A stretch of 64,000 nt of DNA from the NCBI GenBank assembly GCA_028564675.1, contig JAOVVO010000014.1, positions 124,001 through 188,000 of the forward strand, given 5' to 3'. A model generated the notes under the pieces. The model made no database searches, was not told where the DNA came from, and saw only the letters and a program-made list of their open reading frames with translations. A program made the position numbers and the translations under genes. Origin of the DNA: Onchocerca lupi. Taxonomy: Eukaryota > Nematoda > Chromadorea > Rhabditida > Onchocercidae. Positions 62,187-64,000 of the stretch are shown piece by piece (the stretch's first letter is position 1; every line of letters begins with the position of its first letter).

Positions 62187-63849
62187 TTAACGCGTCCCTA
62201 GTTGATGCGTTAAATTTAGTACGGTTGTGATTGAGATTCCAAGCTTTGTTAAAGTTTCGAGCAAATATTTCTTTATGTTATGTGATGCTCCTACTAGTAG
62301 TGACTGCTTACCTGTGGGATTGTTTTCTAATCCGTTCGATGAATAGGTAACGGGCTGCCACAGCGAAGTAACATCATCATTTCCGTGATTCCCGTGAACG
62401 TTCCAGCCAAATATGCCTTGCGAATATGACGTTACTGCGGCAGTATTTGAGTCTGGAATTGTTGGCTCTGTAACAGCATCATTCTCTTGAACGTTCCAGT
62501 CAGGTATTTGTTGCGAATATGACGTGACAACGGAGACGGGAATAGTTGGCTTTGTGGCCAATACTGTGCATTCCGTTTTGATCAGTGTTGTTCGGCGCAA
62601 TATTACTCTTGGTTTCGATGAAATGAGTACAGTCAGTTTAGTTGAAGGGACTATTGTTCCAGCTGTTTTTACAATAGAGTTCATTTCCTGTTCTTCAGCT
62701 TTTCGCTTCACGCTTTTATTATCTGTCATTGCTTTTAAATTCTTCCCCCTGAAATTTATTTCTACAGATAGTGCAACCATTACTTCATGAAGTCTCCAAT
62801 CTCTTTACCATCTTTGATCAGTGCTATTTTCTTTAAAAAGATGAGAATTAGAGCTGAAAAGTGAAAACTTTATTCTGAAGAAGTACAAATCTCCCACCGC
62901 CTCCTAAAATAAGAAATAATTGTGAAGGAAACTGAGATATGAATAAAATTACCTGTCTATTACTACTGTTGTTGATGATCCATTTTTCATCTTTTTTCGT
63001 CTGCGACTTCTATAACTTCTCAACATTTGTAGTTCCTTCTTTCGCCGCGCTGAAACTCGTGCTTTTTTTCGGAATTTGCGTGTACGAATGCTGGCTGCTT
63101 TCGCATTATCCGGAACGTGATCTACGTGTTCTCTGCCGTTACTTATTTTTTCTTGTTTACTAATCGATATTTCTCGTGCCATTTGGATTCCTTGCTCAAA
63201 ATTGGTACTATCTGTTGGGATTACTTCGACAAAGACACGATTTTCCGCTGCAGTTCTTCTACTGTTGTCACATTGTTTAATTTCAGTGGTACTTTTTTCG
63301 TTTTCATTGAAGATTACATCTTTTGAATATTGTTTGTAGACAACAGTTTCCTACAGGAAAAGCACAACACTACCACTTTTATTATTTACGACATACTTTA
63401 ATAAAACATCAGTAAAATTTGTATATGTCTATGAAAGTTCATTAATATAATGGGACACTGGGGAGAGAGAAAGGATAAAAACAAGCCAAGACGGAGACAA
63501 TAATGTATTACTCTCAGATCCATCTTTAAGGGCAGGATCCAAGCAGTAGCTTCCGCTCATTATCGGATTAATATTTTCATCGTCTATGGTTTCTTTCATG
63601 AATCGTACCACAATTTCTTAACTTATCAAGATAAACTGCGGGAAGTAGATTTTAAGCTCTGATATAAGTATTAAGGTTAATAACCTTTTGAAATTGTTGC
63701 AGATGATGCCGCAATTTACTAACAGTTACATTTTTTCCTGCAATTTGTTGAATTAGTTTTTGTAGTTCCTCGATTGATCCAGCAGGTTCCTGGATATATT
63801 GTTCCAATAATTGGACAACTTCAGGCTTCGCCCAGTCGCTTATATTCAT
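62187..63849 (-). CDS. Basic predicted nuclear protein with internal duplication, unidentified
   Basis: Exons 63849-63685, 63350-62953 and 62748-62187 (stop) give 374 residues. The N-terminal 55 residues form a helical module (WAKPEVVQLLEQYIQEP, QKLIQQIAGKNVTVSKL). Exon 2 ends in a dense Lys/Arg region (RTRKFRKKARVSARRKKELQ, RSRRRKKMK), a likely nuclear localisation or nucleic-acid-binding segment, and exon 3 begins near KRKAEEQEM. Exon 3 carries two copies of a roughly 38-residue unit (PTIP...VTSYSQ..I..WNV..N...DVT). A strong donor (CACAG|GTAAGC at 62,312) inside exon 3 is in phase with the MED27-like exon at 61,816. The product may therefore be an N-terminal extension of that protein (658 residues in all) rather than a separate gene. 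Family not recognised. Confidence 0.6.
63540..63606 (-). other. Possible alternative exon of the basic nuclear protein gene
   Basis: Between exons 1 and 2 an open stretch reads IVVRFMKETIDDENINPIM... and ends at a GAGA|GTAATA donor, after a TTAAG acceptor. It is in the wrong phase for the exon 1 donor used above and would introduce a stop. It could be used only with an alternative GTTA|GTAAAT donor in exon 1 and another acceptor later, or it is chance. Confidence 0.25.
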
Positions 63850-64000
63850 ATTTTGTTCCTAGAATAAATCTACATTGTTATATATTACCATGCATATATA
63901 TGTGTAGAATAATGTACATAGAGATATTACAGAATAGAAAACATTACGAGTCTGAAATAAAAAATTAATATAAAAGAAAACTATAGCGAAATTGTTAGTA

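Noticed and set aside
62524..62790. 88-codon plus-strand ORF
   Set aside because: It is the antisense shadow of exon 3 of the minus-strand basic nuclear protein gene.
1..64000. CRISPR arrays, prokaryotic operons, integrases or phage genes
   Set aside because: No regularly spaced repeat array, no polycistronic intronless genes, and the spliced gene structure is clearly eukaryotic.

Overview
This is an AT-rich eukaryotic window. Every confidently read gene is broken into short exons, with introns from about 50 bp to over 1.5 kb that mostly end in a T-run plus CAG. Exon style and gene content (an ATG16 homologue, a CYP13/CYP3-like P450, a short G-protein gamma subunit, a CDK4/6-type kinase) point to a nematode. 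The low GC and roomy intergenic DNA would fit a filarial or spirurid parasite, but that is inference. There are no bacterial operons, CRISPR arrays or phage genes. Exon models were built by hand from reading frame, splice consensus and phase continuity, and family calls come from remembered family features, not from searches.

Layout. 1.9-4.9 kb (-): AMMECR1-family gene, with a coding exon at 7.7-8.0 kb that is in phase to be its 5' extension. 8-22.8 kb: gene-poor DNA with microsatellites, two foldback elements, a candidate dispersed repeat and possible retroelement debris. 22.9-23.2 kb (-): G-protein gamma subunit ending in a CALL prenylation box. 25.7-28.9 kb (-): CLCC1-like ER membrane protein. 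31.7-33.7 kb (-): single-pass membrane protein whose reading frame is broken near its N-terminus. 34-41 kb: mostly empty, with one unexplained 101-codon ORF, a second copy of the dispersed repeat and a foldback element.

41.3-64 kb is the gene-dense part. A CDK4/6-like kinase (-) and an ATG16-like autophagy gene (+) are divergent, about 730 bp apart. ATG16 converges on a complete cytochrome P450 gene (-), with only 85 bp between the stop codons and poly(A) signals placed so that the transcripts should overlap. Upstream on the minus strand lie a RING E3 with a C-terminal membrane anchor, a MED27-like Mediator subunit and a lysine/arginine-rich predicted nuclear protein with an internal duplication. 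The last two may be separate genes or one fused gene.

The genes are mostly conserved housekeeping or regulatory loci (cell cycle, autophagy, transcription, G-protein signalling, ER membrane). I found no clearly new multi-gene system. The best points for a second look are the broken membrane-protein gene, the MED27 gene boundary, two GC-AG introns, the antisense 3' ends, the foldback elements and two or three unexplained ORFs.
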